64,000 nucleotides of DNA from Pogonophryne albipinna (taxonomy: Eukaryota > Chordata > Actinopteri > Perciformes > Artedidraconidae). The stretch is from positions 38,398,998 to 38,462,997 of the forward strand of contig CM053243.1 of assembly GCA_028583405.1 (NCBI GenBank), written 5' to 3'. Made by a program: the position numbers and the translations under genes. Positions 1-11,206 of this stretch are shown here, piece after piece; the stretch's first letter is position 1, and each line of letters opens with the position of its first letter. The notes below the pieces were generated by a model, which was given only the letters and a program-made list of their open reading frames with translations, made no database searches and had not been told where the DNA came from.

Positions 1-108
1 CTGTCAAAACATGTGAATCGGTGATGAGATACACTATACTGTACATGTTTTCTTTGAAGTGACTGAATATGCAAAAGGTGATTCATTAGGTTAAAGTGGC
101 CATTTAAT

Positions 109-370
109 AGGGCTGAACTACCAATCAAAATGTTATCGAAACTGCAATATTGCCTACAACAATTTTCAAATCGCAGCAGGTGCGATATTTGTAAAAGGAC
201 AAATGTAAAGAAAACATTTTTGTTTGCTACAAATCCTCGCAAAAATCACACCATGATCATTTAAAAATGTTTCAATGAAAATGAGAATAATGATGATAAT
301 TTCCTGATATCGTAATTGCAATATCAGTTAAAATAATTGCAATTACATTTTTTTTTAATCGTTCAGCCCT
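109..370. mobile_element. MITE with short inverted ends
   Basis: The stretch opens with agggctgaac and closes with its reverse complement gttcagccct, and the interior is AT-rich with runs resembling atcgcaat/attgcgat. No coding potential is visible. This agrees with the abundant fish MITEs that begin AGGGCTG. Flanks (catttaat and agtattta) are similar but not identical, so I cannot define the target duplication or the superfamily. Confidence 0.55.
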
Positions 371-808
371 AGTATTTAACTAACTATTGATGTTATAGTT
401 CCTTTCCTTTTGTAGATAAAGACGGGGTAAGTTATGTAGGGAATTTGTAGTCACTTTTATTTCTTGGTTTAAAAAAGCTGCTCTGTTCCAAGCAGGAAGT
501 AAAAGCTGGTATAGTACTGGATTCAGTTTAGCGAAAATGAGGTGGGATCGGGGTTTAAAGGCTCAAATCTTCAATTCTACTGAAAACCAAATTATGAATC
601 AGAATGTAAAAAAAGATCATGAGAGAAAGAATGAAAAAAAGAATGAATGGAATAAAGTAAAATGTTTGCTTTTATTTTAAATATATTAAATACCAATTTA
701 TTTCATCTAAATGTTAAACTTAATTAAAAGGACATGCCTTTTCCACATACTGGCATGAGTCACTAACTTGTAGAGATATCCATGTACAACAATCATCAGA
801 ACATTTAC
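371..808. other. Non-coding, probable intron of the SAMD3-like pseudogene
   Basis: AT-rich with no credible exon. A splice donor (gtaaat on the minus strand) leaves the last recognised SAMD3-like exon at 809, so this stretch is probably intron whose next exon lies left of the window or is lost. Confidence 0.4.
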
Positions 809-2604
809 CTGGTAGTCTTTGATGAGTTCCTCTGTAGACTCTCCAAGGAACTCCATCAAGCAGCGGATGATGGCATCTCGTCTATCTTCTACATGTAGCT
901 GTTAAAACAGACAAGTACATTATTGTAGAGAGAAAGCAAAAGATGTTGCGTAATGGACAATTGAACCTTCTACAAAAGAAGGCACCAACTAGGTGCAAGG
1001 ATGCAAAGCAGGATCAAGCTGTGCATACAAATGAGTTGATACACATTTAACTTAAAACATCCTATGATGTGCCAAATGAAACCCAGGGTCAGTTGGGTAG
1101 ATGCCCTGCTGGCTTTGGGTCTTGGTCAGGCCGGCCAGATCATTACATTATTATTATTATTATCTTTTCTCAGTGAATAAGAGCCCAACATACGACATCA
1201 ACATTGATGTCATTTGAACATTTGATTAACAACATTGATTGATTGTAATTGTATGAATTGTACACTTTACCTGACTGAGTGAATCCAGCAGGGGTCTTAT
1301 TTTTGTGCCTGCAACTCCGCCTTTTGTCCCAAATATCTCCTGCAGTTTTGGGGTGTAAAAGTCCAGTTTGGTCAAAAAGGTTCGCTCGAGATGAATTGTT
1401 GTAATCCTTCGGAACTCCTCTTTGATCTGAAACAATAAGGTGATAAAAACACATGTCATGTGCTGTGTTGCAACAATAATGATTACCCAATTAATAAGGT
1501 ACACCTAGCTAAAAGTAATGCAGTCAATCACAGCAATCTCAGCATCAGGTAGAGAAACACACGAAGAGCTGGATTTACCTGAAGTTCGGAGAACATTGCG
1601 GGCCATCTCTCCATGAAGTCGTGGACTGCAGGGCAATGCTTCTAGACAACTTCTAGTCTTCGGTAGGAGAAAGACCTCTCCATTTTTTCACCAATGATCT
1701 TGTCATTGTTTTTCTTCTTTATTTCGTTCAGTAAGTCTATTCTCTCCCTCTCTAAAGTGTCACCTGTCTCCCCAAATGGCAGTGGTGGCAGGTAGTTCAC
1801 TTCAGCTTTCTTAGGCCTTTTGATGCCTTTGGGGCCCCTTTCATTTGACGCCTGACTTTTACGCGAGTTCACCTCCAACTCTGGGCAGGCAAATTTACGG
1901 CATCTTAATTTTGCCCGGTAATTGCCCATTTTATATCTGATCCTCTGCTGCCAACCATACATGCCATTAAAAGACCCTGGCTCTTTGAGGCATGGGTATT
2001 TTTCTAACAAGGCTTCTAGCACAGCTAAAACTTGTACACCGGTTGGGTATGCTGTATAGCGAAATATTTCCCCAGCTAATTTCTCAAGTACGCTACTTCT
2101 CAGTCTTGGATTGCTCAATAGGGTGCCATCGTTTTGGTAAGCCTGGTTGCCTGCCTCCAGCGAAACGTCTACATCGTAAGAAAAAGTAGGTACTTGAAAC
2201 TTAGCTGGCCACAGTTCGGACCGGTAAGATGTTCCAGAGGAAGAGAGCAGGATGGTGTCCTGAGGTCCAGATGAGTGGCGAGAGGAGTTGTCAGAAGATT
2301 ATTCTGCTATTGAGGAGTCAATATCCAATACTTCCACAGGACTGAGATTAAGGACAATTGGTTCAGTTTGAAAAACCTTTAGTGTTCCCTTGTCTTCTAC
2401 ATCTTCAATGCAGCTCAAAGTGCAAAACTGGCCATCAAAATCCATGTCTTGATACATCACAGTAAACTCCCCTGGAATATGAAATGCCTCTTGAAGTTCA
2501 CAAATAAGTTCCTCAAGTGTTCTTGGGATTCCCGAGGGCAGAACCAGTTTGCGAATATCATTATGTTCAAAAATGATACGGAGCTTTGCAGGTGTTGTAT
2601 CCAT
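809..2604 (-). pseudogene. SAMD3-like protein pseudogene, multi-exon
   Basis: The translation resembles the multi-copy fish proteins annotated 'sterile alpha motif domain-containing protein 3-like'; their function is not established. The start ATG is at 2602-2604, followed by an N-terminal part of about 100 residues that may adopt a ubiquitin/PB1-like fold (MDTTPAKLRIIF...LVLPSG). The frame then continues through YKMGNYRAKLR and NYLPPLPFGETG, both typical of the family. Three exons follow one another in frame: 2604-1579, 1426-1271 (EEFRRITTIHLE...GTKGGVAGTKI) and 898-809 (REDAIIRC-like region ending ELIKDYQ), each with GT-AG borders. Two in-frame stops break exon 1: TAA at 2299-2301 and TAG at 1642-1644; homologous sequence continues past both. 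The 3' end lies outside the window. Its position directly downstream of a transposase-like pseudogene in the same orientation suggests it is transposon-associated rather than a host gene; that is inference. Confidence 0.72.
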
Positions 2605-2618
2605 TTCGACAGAAGAAG

Positions 2619-2700
2619 CTGCATCAGAAACAGAGAAATAAAGAATGAATCAACTTGAAATCAATCCCACTGATAAAGGATGGCAACAACTTGTACTCAC
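2619..2700 (-). other. Putative 82-bp intron linking transposase and SAMD3-like genes
   Basis: On the minus strand a strong donor (GTGAGT, 2700-2695) lies nine bases beyond the transposase stop codon, and a pyrimidine-rich stretch ends in AG at 2620-2619, 15 bases before the SAMD3-like ATG. The length is normal for a fish intron. It would place both reading frames on one pre-mRNA, giving either a bicistronic message or alternative products. Confidence 0.4.
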
Positions 2701-2709
2701 ATTTCACAA

Positions 2710-5404
2710 CTAATAGGAGAGGCAAATGTAGTGCTTCAAAGTAGTCAGTCGTCTTCCTGCTAGAGTGTATGCAGCTAAAGGGCAAAAATCAGCCATCTCT
2801 TTTTGCTCAAGTAATTGCACATTGCTGGTGTTCTCTAACTCGTAGCTCCTAAGGTGCTCATTGTACCATGTGTTTTGTAGTCTGACAACAAAGGCCAGTT
2901 TGTCACGAATCAACATCATCTGTAACACCTCGGCAAAGTCAGGCAATCCTGCGGTAGAACCATAACACACCATCATCCCAGTAGCATAGTTGGTGCCTAA
3001 AAAGCACACATTACTTGCAACATGTACTGTTGTGACAGTTGGATATCTACACTTCACCATGTCTTTTAAGTCATCCTTAAGTACATCTAAAGAGACCTCT
3101 GTTGTTTTTGTGACTGACAGTGATGGTCTGACTGCATTTGAATCATGGAGATGGTGTGCAATCATGAGCTGGTGCTTATTTGCAAGGGACAGCAAGATAT
3201 TCCTAAAACAGCCAGTTTGTCTGACAATTCTCTTAAAGAAGCTGTGTTTAGCCTCAAATCTCATTGTCCACAGGGCAACTACGGGGCCAAATTCCCGAAT
3301 GAGCTGAGGATAGTGCTCAAGGAAGTGGTGCTTAGGACGGAGCTTTTGTTGGGGAAACGCTTCAAGGAATCTCCATCGGTGCTCAGAGATCAAACTGTCA
3401 AGATAACAAATGCTTTCCTCTGTATGGACTAGGGACATCACAAGGTCCACTATGTCTTTCAAGATCATCAGCATCTGCCACACTGGCTCATGTTCCGGTA
3501 CTTTTAAACCTATTATCAGAGGAAGCAAACGCAGCAAACACCAGTTTTCATGGGCATTGCCTCCCACTGATCTTCGTTTGGCTGGGACAAGACAAGATGA
3601 GGGCGATTTGTTTTATCGCTCCACTTAAATGGGAACTGTCGAATGGAGTCATTGAGTTCCATGAGAGAAAAATATTTCTTCTTGATCAAGATTTCAAATG
3701 ACAATGCCAACTCCACTGGAACAATGCCCTCAAGAAGATCATGTAAAACATCTGGAGGGTAACCAGATGTTACATGGAAATGGTCAAGTGTTTCAGATAG
3801 TGCACACTTTTTTTTCACACCATTGCAATGAGTGTGATTCAGACTAGACAAAGCTGTCTGAACATGCAGCTCATGTTGCTCTTTAGTTCTTTGTTGGAAA
3901 AAGCCAGATCTTACTTCTTTAGACTGAATGTCGGACCGCTCCCCGAGACAAAACCGACAGACATGAGAAGACATAAAGCTTTCGACAAATCCTGCTACAA
4001 AATGGGCACCCAAATTATCTGCCACCACACTCACCACAGTCCCTCTGATGACTTTTCCCAAAGCTGTAACAAAAAGACCATCTTTCTCCAAGCTTTTCAG
4101 ATCGGTTAAAAGTGGCTCTAAAACTCTCTGGAATCCAAACTGCTTAGTGTCCTGTGCCTTACACAGAATAGCTAAATAAATAGAGTCCAATGTTGACCGT
4201 GACTGTGCTGGAATGTCTCCCAGCACCCAATACACAGCCGTGACTTTGTGCCTTTTTCGGGAAGTCCCAAGAGGATTACATACCTCAAAGTCATCAATGT
4301 ACAGAATGATACTAATTCTGTCCTCCTCTGCAGAGAAAAAATCATTTTTCTGATAGTGAGATCCATCATGAAAGGACAGATATTGTGAAGTACTTTCAGA
4401 GTTTCTTTCACTACCTAGTGCCTTTTCTTGGATATTCTTATTGTTTAATAACTGCAACAAGGACTGCAATATAGGTACATACTGGAATGTTTTACCCTCT
4501 CTCTTATCCAGTATGTACTCTTTTGGTTCAACAACGGAAAAATGTTTCTTCATAAATTCTCTTCTCTTGTACGAAGTAGTAAAAGGTCCATCTGTTCCCA
4601 AAACTGAACTTATAGGGTGTGACTCACAGAGATTTTTCACCAAATCTGAGATTACAGCTTCATCCAAATCACAGTTATGGCTTTTTAAAGTGGATTCAAA
4701 CACATCTCTTAAAACTGGACCAGATGCAGAGCAGGATATGAACTGTAGCTCATCTACAATTGTGTCAATACACTTGTTTGGAACATTGAAAGTGCTCTCT
4801 AGTTTTAGTAAGAGGTGGCCAAACTTCTCCTTTATAACCTGAGATAAATCCTCTGCTTCCTCAACAAAATGCTCAGGGCCATCATCCTCATCCTCTGTAA
4901 ACAGAGACTCATCCTGAGCAACAGTGGGATCAGGGTATCTTTTCAATACCTCAGTTTTAAAGTGTTCAGGGCCATGTTGTTGCAACTACTTCAAACCTCC
5001 TCAAATGCCTACCAAGATGTTCAACATATATCCTCCCTGAATGAAAACTAGAATTGCATAGTAGACAATTAAATGAAAGACCTAGTGTTACTGACTCTGT
5101 GTGCTGTCGGGACAAATGGGCACGAAGGGCATTAAATGTTTTAAACGAACAAGGGCAATCTGTATAAAGACAAGGGACTGAGTTGCAGCGTCCACCATTT
5201 ACATGTTTTAGCCTGTAGTGCTTTAACAATCCTGTCCTTTTGTCAGATTCAAAGCTACATGTTTTGCACACCCATCTAGTGGAATCTGAAAAAAACACAA
5301 ATTAATTCAATCTTTAAACCTCTTGAAACTAAACCATGTTACAAAAACATTTATATGTCAACTTAAACTTCTAACAGTACTGAGTTGATCAACTTACTCT
5401 GCAT
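2710..5404 (-). pseudogene. C2H2-finger, CACTA/EnSpm-like transposase pseudogene
   Basis: A probable first exon (ATG at 5404-5402, donor gtaagt at 5397) joins an exon starting at 5285. Three C2H2 fingers come first: CKTC...HYRLKH, CLYTDC...HLSRQH and CLLC...HLGRH. A transposase-like body follows with acidic candidates in YIDDFEVCNP and VVADNLGAHFVAG, a Cys pair in HVCRFC, then PPDVLHDLLEGIVP, SVGGNAHENW, KHHFLEHYPQ and WTMRFEAKHSFFK. These match a fish/invertebrate family that I associate with CACTA/EnSpm (Tnp2-like) transposases; the superfamily call is tentative. Two lesions are visible. The frame shifts near 4966-4985, where sequence after the third finger also seems short. It shifts again at 3587-3596, where a 5-bp unit (CTTGT on the coding strand) is tandemly duplicated; the family frame resumes at once after it. 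The stop is at 2710-2712, and the SAMD3-like frame begins 105 bases further on. Confidence 0.7.
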
Positions 5405-6183
5405 TAGCTGTCGAAGACGAAATTGCTGAATGACTCAATTTCCCTTGGTAACCTGTGAAATATATAGAAAGTACATTAGAAATGAATTATGTAAATTACA
5501 GAACTTACTGTCTTGCAATTCATTGCTTAAATATGAACACAACAATATACATTCAGAGCCATTTTTATCATGTAAAATGTTATTTAAAAAATAATTCTAT
5601 CATACATACAACTTGTCACTGCATTCAAGGCTAATCAATACGCAAAGTAAAAATTACGTAATAATACCTTTATCCAAAATACAACCCTTCAATACAATGA
5701 CAGACCTGCCACTACACGGGAACGTTTGCGTTTATGCACAGCACAGTATGCGTTTTCAAAAAGGTCTTCCGTTCACATGCATTCGTTTCATTTAACGTGT
5801 CTGTTCACACGAGACCGCTCGACCCGCTGTAGTACATATGCCAGGCCTGTAAGTGGCGCTGCTGCCGCCACAAAATACACCGAAGAAGACCCCGGAGCAT
5901 GGTTGCCCTTCTGTTTATGCCCCGCGGTGGATTTAGCAACATGTAGTAGTTCATGTAATTCTCCATGTCCACTTGTTGCTGATGGTTGTGGTAGAGGAGC
6001 TGTAGATTTTGCACTAACATCGGTAGCACGGTCGAGCTGTAGATGTTGTACTAACATCTGTAGAATGGTCAGTAGCAGTAGCGCGAGCAGTAGCGCGAGC
6101 AGTAGCTACTGACCATGCTACAGCAGTGAGCAGCAGAGGTGGGGAGAGGCGGGGCTATGGCTTCGTCTATCGGGAAATGATCG
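5405..6183. other. Non-coding; possible left arm of an older MITE
   Basis: No credible gene. Around 5,720-5,830 lie cacacgagac- and cgttttcaaa-type motifs, and similar motifs in opposite orientation (ctcgtgtaaacg, ctcgtgtaaatg) lie at 16,010-16,105, beyond the ISL2EU element. This suggests the ISL2EU element landed inside an older inverted-repeat MITE. A short direct repeat (gtagcgcgagca) sits at about 6,075-6,105. Confidence 0.35.
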
Positions 6184-6250
6184 TATAGAGGCTTTGCATA
6201 TGACGTCACGGGTAACGTAACGTCAGCCCAACGGCCATACTGGAGTACCA
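6184..6250. repeat. Left terminal inverted repeat of ISL2EU element
   Basis: Begins tatagaggct, includes atgacgtcacggg and ends ggagtacca. The reverse complement of 15865-15920 has the same three blocks in the same order, separated by small differences. Confidence 0.7.
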
Positions 6251-6655
6251 AAACAGACACCGTAATACGTCATACCTGTTTTTTTATCGGACATATAATG
6301 GTTAACTTCTGTGCTATTTTTGGCTGTGGCAACAGATGTGATAGAAACAGGGGGCCGAAGTCATTTTACAGGCTGCCGGTGGTTATAACACACCAGGGTG
6401 AAGCAACACATGAACTTTCAAAGCGTCGACGGGAAAAATTGCTCAATAGGATCGGACGGGAGGATCTCAAACCATCCAACCACAACTATACTCGCGTTTG
6501 TGGGGATCATTTCACGTCAGGTAAGCGTCAGGTTTTACATACAAACATTCAAAATCAACATACAATCCACGTACTAAGACATGTATCTTAACAAGGAAAT
6601 ATGAATCCTGGAGTCTGTGTCATCGATCGACATATCAAAGTAAAGTCATCCCTTG

Positions 6656-6696
6656 GCTCAGGTCAGAGCCATAGAGAGATAAGAGTTACGACACTC
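6656..6696. repeat. Left target duplication and 33-bp TIR of nested element
   Basis: The 8-bp duplication is 6656-6663 and the inverted repeat 6664-6696. Every base of the inverted repeat pairs with 11166-11198. Confidence 0.85.
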
Positions 6697-8412
6697 TTTG
6701 ATGTCACCGCCAGCCGGTCACGTGGTTTATGTATGCCGGGACAGTTCCAAACGCACTTCCGTGGCAATGCTTCTCTATGGCAAAAACAGCACGAACATGC
6801 TCAAAATAGTCATAGATTAAACCAACGCTGTTATTTTTTAAAGATTGCTTTCATATTTCCATGATGTGGTTACACTTTGTATGGATTGGCACTATTTCCA
6901 AGTTTCGTTATTTAACGATGTTTTGAGGGGAAAGTGTGGTAGCACAAGCAGGCTATGTTGCTGTCACTGCCAGGGCAGTCACGTCCGTAGTATAGTTGCG
7001 CTGCGCTGTCATGTTCTTCTCATAGACTGTATATATAAGGTTCTTCTATGGGACAGACAGACAGCAGCGATTGCGTTATTGAATGGTAAATATATATTAA
7101 AAAAACACACACACCCAAGTACTTTTTCAGCTGTAATAGCATTATTGCATACTTTTTATTGACAGTTTTGCATTTGGAGAGGCAGGGTGACAACGGAAAG
7201 CTTGGTAGCCTATTAGTAATAATAATAATATAATTAATAGGCTATTACTTAGATACGTTTTACATTTTTGGAGGGAAACGCTTGTGTTCATGTTAGCATG
7301 GGTAGCATGATCATGTTAAGACTATGAATATAATTTTACCACAACAGTGGATGAACAATTGATATGTGTTTGAACAAGAACAACAGGAAGAACAAAGTAA
7401 AAGGGACGAACAAATGTGTGAACAAGTATTAAGAACAGTGTATGGAAAAAGTGATGTGTGTTAGAACAAAACAAAGTAAAATGAATGAGAAGGAGAACAA
7501 AGAGGGTTAGGGTTAAACAGAAAAAGATGAATTTAGCCAAAAAACACAATTTGATTAATCTAAAGTGTAAAACAATCTTCAACACAGACCAAATTAGTGC
7601 CCTTGGACAACAAAACATATGGTGGGGCAAAGAAACGATAAATTAAATTGAGACAGAGTGGGAGACTGAAAATGATTACTATGATAAATATTCAAACTAT
7701 TTACAAAACTATTTACAGAAGCTCCTGTTGAACCATGGTTCAACAGAGCAACAAAAACAGGTTTGTCAATGACGAGGCCACTTTGCCAGGGGGAGGTGAT
7801 CCAGCGACGAGACAATAAAAAAAAAAAGAGAAACTGAAAAAAGCAATTCATATTAGGTTCTGTTGAGGCACTACATGATATAAAACCTTCCAAGCCATGA
7901 CCTCTGCCTGAAATCAGGACCACTCAGAGGAGAGTGCAGCACATCAAACTGGAGTCAGGAGTGTGAATAACACATTTTGGCCAAAACAAATTGTTGCTTA
8001 CCAAACAGTGGCTGAACAATGGACACCAAAAAGTGAAAAACAGAAGCATAATTGTGTGAACAACAATTGTGGGGGGGGGGGCATTTTACAAATATTTACA
8101 AACAATCAACTATTTATAAAAAAGAAATATTATTTACAAAAAAGGGTTAGGGTAAGCAACTATTTACAAAAAAGCAATACAGAACTCTAAGGCATCCAGG
8201 AGCCTGACTGAAGAGACATCCTCTTCATCCATTTCCTGGGCCCTAAAAAGCAGAGCAAGAATAGGAACAGTGGTGAATAAGGGGAGAGAATACAGTTGGG
8301 AGCAGACTGAACAGAGGACATAGCAATATTCATGTTAAAATGTTTGCACAACGACAACAAATATTATGGCACTTTCGTTTATATTGCATTTTAATAGATC
8401 AGTTGTCATACC
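6697..8412. other. Non-coding interior of nested element
   Basis: AT-rich with no recognisable domain on either strand. A minus-strand stretch at about 8,163-8,245 reads AQEMDEEDVSSVRLLDAL after a tttttag acceptor and might be a terminal exon, but I can assign no family. A run of G lies at about 8,072-8,081. Confidence 0.35.
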
Positions 8413-10279
8413 ATGGTTGGATGTGCAGCATTTGGATGCTCTAATCGATCCGAGAAGGGGTTCCGGATGTATGGCTTCCCTAAGGACGTAGAGCCAAGGA
8501 AGAGATGGATGGCAATGGTCAACAGACAAAACCTGTGTCTGACAGAGGACAACAACAGCAGAAAACACGTCATGTAAGTAATGTTCACAGAGGTGACTTG
8601 TTAACATTTTAAAGGGCATCATATTTCCAAGTGTAAAGAATTATGACTCTTCAATGACATTTGAAGTGTGCAGTGGAAACTGATCAAACCTACCTACCTA
8701 CAGGTACACTTTGAAGACGACCAATATATTGGCAACAAATCAGGAGGAAATTTGAGGTTGAGGCCAGATGCTGTTCCAACAGGAAATCCACGTCAAGGAG
8801 TTTGCCTCCAGCTGTTAATGTCAGGAATGATGACCACACCTATTATGGCACATCAAACATTGGTATGATATATGAAGCTAACAATGTTTCCCATGTTATA
8901 TAATTCAAGGATAGACTACACTCCTAATGCAACCTTCAGATTATACAGCTTCAAAACTACCAGGGTTCAGGGATTCTCTGAAGACTCATATACCACATGT
9001 AGATAATCTACAGATTTCTTCATACTTTAACATTGCCAATAGACGAACTTAGATGAATGTCACTATAGGAGTGTAGTGTACCCTTAAATGACAATAGGTG
9101 CACATGTAAAGGCAGCATACACATATAACAGCAAGATTGCCTTGTTATTGTTACAGAGATTCAGGGAGATATTGAGGTGGAGTTCCAAGGGAATGAAAGG
9201 GACATAACAGACAGAGAGAGTGAGACAGATGTCAGCAGACTGCCAGGGGCCAGTATGTCAGGGGCCGACAATCAAGAGGCCACCTTACCAGAGATCAGTG
9301 TGCCAGGAGCCAGTCAGTCAGGGGTCAGCTATGAAGAGACCAGTTTGCCAGGGTCAGGTGCTCCAGAGACCAGACTGCCAAGGGCCAGTTGTGACCGGGC
9401 TCACGTGGAGGATCTAATGAGGCAACTGAGAAGCGAGAGATTACTAAGAAAGAGAGCAGAGAGGGCTCTGGTAAACCGGAAAAGGATTAATTCGGCATTA
9501 GAAAAAAAAAATCTTCAACACAAACCAAATTAGAGCCAGATTACCGTCCATCTGATGAGGTTTTCACCCTTGTTCAGAACGTGGAGCAGCTGTTCCGTGT
9601 GAGGACGAGCGATTCCCTCATGGAGTCCTCAAATGCAGTGTCACAGCTGGAACAAGAAGCCATGTTGCTGGACAGCAACCTTCCCTCATGCCATGACCTG
9701 AAGAAAAAAATCCTCTCAACATACATCAGGCTGAGGTTAAGGATTGCATCAAAGTGCATCAGGGCTGAGAGGAAGGATAAACATAAAGGGTATCTTGGCA
9801 GCAAGAGTCAGAGTAAGAAGGCAAAGAAGACCCAACAGACCTCTGCACCGAAGGTCATAACATCTAGGCCACTGCCAAACACCTTACTCGTTGCCATCGA
9901 TGTACTTGGCATCTCCATTCCCGGTCCAGCACCAGCCTCCTTCAGCAGCAGCACCCTCATTCAGCAGCACCCTCCTCCAGCAGCAGCAGCACCCTCCTCC
10001 AGCAGCAGCACCCTCCTTCAGCAGCAGCACCCTCCAGCAGCAGCACCCTCCAGCAGCAGCACCCTCCAGCAGCAGCACCCTCCTTCAGCAGCAGCAGCCT
10101 CCTCTTCTTTCAGCAGTCATCACCTGCAGCCGTTGCCAGCACCAGCCTCCTTCAGCAGCAGCACCCTCCTCCAGCAGCAGCACCCTCCTCCAGCAGCAGC
10201 ACCCTCCTCCAGCAGCAGCACCCTCCTCCAGCAGCAGCAGCAGAAGCAACAACCATGGCTGACATATAAGGCTGAATAA
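8413..10279 (+). CDS. THAP-domain protein gene with Gln/Pro/Ser-rich tail
   Basis: Exon 1 starts at ATG 8413 and encodes a THAP start (C4, C9, then GFRMYGFPKD). Exon 2 (8704-8862) supplies VHFEDDQY and the AVPT motif that closes THAP domains. A third exon (about 9159 onward) encodes LPGAS/LPEIS-type repeats and a basic coiled-coil-like region (MRQLRSERLLRKRAERAL). The frame shifts inside a run of ten A (9502-9511) and continues as EPDYRPSDEVFTLVQNVEQL, a conserved-looking segment, then an A/P/Q/S-rich tail to a stop at 10277-10279. The exon 1 donor is uncertain: the third zinc ligand expected near its end is not clearly encoded, so the THAP fold may be broken. THAP domains bind DNA; here the gene could be cargo, an accessory factor or an N-terminal relic of a transposase. 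Confidence 0.55.
9930..10255 (+). repeat. CAG-rich minisatellite in the THAP gene
   Basis: Roughly 19-bp units close to ccagcagcagcaccctcct recur more than ten times. Because CAG/CTC runs avoid stops, several frames stay open here, producing Ala/Pro/Ser/Gln-rich translations. Confidence 0.85.
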
Positions 10280-11165
10280 AAAAAAGTGCTAATTATTTTT
10301 AAGTGTTTATTTTGTTAAAAATAAACATGTTGGATGCATGACCATGTTTTAGGCTCATCCTTCATTCACTGCTGTAGAGTAGCCTGTTCAGTGGGCTATT
10401 ATTTTTTTAATACTGAATAATACCTTTGATGAACAATCATTAAACTAGTGTGTATTACAATACAAAGGAATCTATCCTAGCATGCCATCAAGCATTAAAA
10501 AGTAGCGCTAGGCTAGTTGTACAGTACAGATGAGTTAACACGGAACAGTACCAAAAAAAAACTAAGTACAGTCAACATGTCACATAATGAAATGTTAGTA
10601 TATCCCAAAATTCAATTAAATATTAAATGAAATATTTATCACAAACGCCACCTCATTTCTACTAGTGCTAGCAGTTAAGTCATATCATACAGAAAAAGCC
10701 GACTAAGGATGACTGACACGGTCAGGTTCAGCAGATAAAAACCAAAATAACAATAAAAACACATAATCAATCTAAATCCTGCTTGTTAGTTACCCAGCAT
10801 CATTGATATATAAGCTGCTAGCGATTCATTACTGAAATCTTACCTTCAAAGCTGACGAAGTCGCGCTAGCTAACTAGCAGGCAATGCTAGCAAAATTGGT
10901 TGTAACAACCAAGATAAAATATAGATAATTACGCTGTGCATATACAAATGAAGACCAGTATAAGCATCATAAAGGGCCTCTGATACAATATAGACAGTTG
11001 ACAATTCAAAAGAGTTCGATATTTCAGCAACTTACCTCTGGGACTAATCGACGCGCCGTAATGTAAGTGAATGAGGTCCAACGCCCAAATGACAATATTT
11101 TGAACTATTTCGATGTCCATACCCCGGAAGTAGGCGCCGCCATTTTTTACAACGGAGGTCTATGG
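10280..11165. other. 3' non-coding part of nested element
   Basis: AT-rich, with no supported exon. An aataaa at about 10,320 could serve the THAP gene as a polyadenylation signal. The segment 11,125-11,165 is a subterminal region before the right inverted repeat. Confidence 0.4.
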
Positions 11166-11206
11166 GAGTGTCGTAACTCTTATCTCTCTATGGCTCTGGC
11201 TCAGGT
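11166..11206. repeat. Right 33-bp TIR and target duplication of nested element
   Basis: The inverted repeat is 11166-11198 (ends tggctctg) and the second copy of gctcaggt is 11199-11206. Confidence 0.85.

Larger units (their letters stand above)
6664..11198 (+). mobile_element. Nested 4,535-bp TIR element carrying a THAP gene
   Basis: Perfect 33-bp inverted ends (6664-6696 and 11166-11198, beginning CAGAGCCATAGAG) are flanked by a perfect 8-bp duplication, gctcaggt, at 6656-6663 and 11199-11206. An 8-bp duplication and a CAGAG start fit hAT, and P elements also duplicate 8 bp, so the superfamily is unresolved. No DDE or hAT-dimerisation domain is recognisable; the only gene-like content is a THAP gene (8413-10279). 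The element sits wholly within an intron of another transposon's transposase. Intact ends suggest it is the younger insertion. Confidence 0.8.

Noticed and set aside
7322..7923. Minus-strand frames in the nested element considered as transposase
   Set aside because: Hydrophobic, Phe/Leu-rich translations of AT-rich DNA with no catalytic motif.
7495..8155. Short ggttaggg runs resembling telomere repeats
   Set aside because: At most two units at each of two places; no array.
9884..10262. Alternative Ala/Pro/Cys/Gly-rich frames over the CAG repeat
   Set aside because: Shadows of the CAG-rich minisatellite in the THAP gene.
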